Virus record (IMG/VR): IMGVR_UViG_3300043446_003177
Location: 62,001-126,000 of that record
Strand: one strand, 5' to 3'
Source of the DNA: a virus
Length of the DNA stretch: 64,000 nucleotides
Both the position numbers and the translations under genes were made by a program. This document shows positions 63,544-64,000 of the stretch, piece by piece. The notes beneath the pieces are model-generated. The model did not search any database. It saw only the letters and a program-made list of their open reading frames with translations, and was not told the DNA's origin. Each line of letters opens with the position of its first letter. Within the stretch, counting starts at the first letter, position 1.

Positions 63544-64000
63544 ATGGCGACTCCTCAATTATCTCCCGGTGTACTTATTAGGGAAGTTGACCTAACAGTA
63601 GGAAGGGCTGATAACGTATTTGAGAATACGGGTGGTATTTGTGCTCCTTTTTCAAAAGGACCAGTTAATGAGGTAATTGATGTTACCAGTGAGCAAGAGT
63701 TATTAAATGTTTATGGAAAACCACTTTCAACAGACAGACAATATGAGTGGTGGTTAAGTGCGTCTTCTTTCTTAACCTATGGTGGAAAATTAAAAACGGT
63801 AAGAATTGACGGAGATAACTTAAAAAATGCTATTGTAGGATCTTCATCATCAACTCCAGCAGTTAAGATTAGAAATTATGACGAATATAGCGAGAATTAT
63901 TCTGAGGCAGACGCAGTAAGTTTCTTATATGCTGCGAAGAATCCAGGAACCTGGGCAAATGGACTAAAAATTTGCACAATTGATGCTTTTGCTGATCAAA
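63544..64000 (+). CDS. 18: tail sheath protein gp18, 5' part
   Basis: 152 residues are visible; the gene runs off the right edge. MATPQLSPGVLIREVDLTVG, FSKGPVNEVIDVTSEQELLN and WWLSASSFLTYGGKLKTVRI are the conserved start of the contractile sheath protein. It polymerises around the tail tube and contracts on infection. Preceded by its own late promoter. Confidence 0.96.
   Translation, partial: MATPQLSPGVLIREVDLTVGRADNVFENTGGICAPFSKGPVNEVIDVTSEQELLNVYGKPLSTDRQYEWWLSASSFLTYGGKLKTVRIDGDNLKNAIVGSSSSTPAVKIRNYDEYSENYSEADAVSFLYAAKNPGTWANGLKICTIDAFADQ

Noticed and set aside
1-64000. tRNA genes
   Set aside because: I looked for T-loop (GTTCGA/GTTCAA) sequences with matching acceptor stems in intergenic gaps and found none. 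Genes are so tightly packed that few gaps could hold one. A covariance-model search would be decisive.

Overview
The window is part of the genome of a T4-like cyanophage, a contractile-tailed myovirus of marine Synechococcus or Prochlorococcus. The right half carries T4 virion genes in T4-like order (gp25, gp6, a giant gp7-position protein, gp8, a giant DUF4815 protein, gp13, gp14, gp15, gp16, gp17, gp18). The left half carries small genes typical of cyanophages, including a plant-type 2Fe-2S ferredoxin, a DUF4385 protein, an FkbM methyltransferase, sugar-nucleotide enzymes and an orphan DNA methyltransferase. Every gene I accept is on the + strand. I recognise no tRNA, rRNA, CRISPR array, integrase or transposase.

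Layout. (1) 1-1714: small hypothetical genes. (2) 1744-13619: one very compact unit of 42 genes behind a good sigma70-type promoter (TTGACT, 17 nt, TATAGT). Nearly all neighbours overlap by ATGA, GTGA, TAATG or TGATG, which suggests translational coupling. Its named members are DUF4385, a mannose-6-phosphate isomerase-type cupin, a short UDP-sugar dehydrogenase-like protein, ferredoxin, FkbM methyltransferase and an AbrB-tailed protein. (3) 13.7-20.05 kb: more small genes in short units, with a beta-class DNA methyltransferase. (4) 20.05-20.69 kb: a non-coding region packed with the 11-bp palindrome TCTCGACGAGA and variants, two near-consensus promoters, and TTGAGAA dyads at its flanks. (5) 20.7-24.6 kb: genes separated by repeated junctions in which a stop codon, a G-run/C-run hairpin and a promoter -35 box overlap; this part carries an HTH protein, a ligase/nucleotidyltransferase-like protein and a possible nuclease. 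(6) 24.6-27.25 kb: a GC-rich block of eleven tiny single-gene cassettes. Each has a TACAAT-like -10 box, a short conserved leader around CAAACGACCC in place of a Shine-Dalgarno sequence, and an ORF of 42-79 codons; KTSC-like and HicA-like proteins are included. (7) 27.3-29.8 kb: an AT-rich transition with a GT-A glycosyltransferase and a strong intrinsic terminator. (8) 29.8-64 kb: the late structural region, with TATAAATA-type late promoters before gp25, gp8, gp15 and gp18.

How the parts may work together. Blocks 2 to 6 look like early/middle genes for host takeover and metabolism, read from host-type promoters. Block 8 builds the baseplate, neck, DNA-packaging motor and tail sheath. Several baseplate and neck proteins are much larger than in T4 and share two small beta-rich modules (a GxGY repeat and a DE...RGxxGT module), which points to expansion by module duplication. 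The most unusual parts are the palindrome array at 20.3-20.65 kb and the promoter-leader-ORF cassette array at 24.6-27.25 kb.
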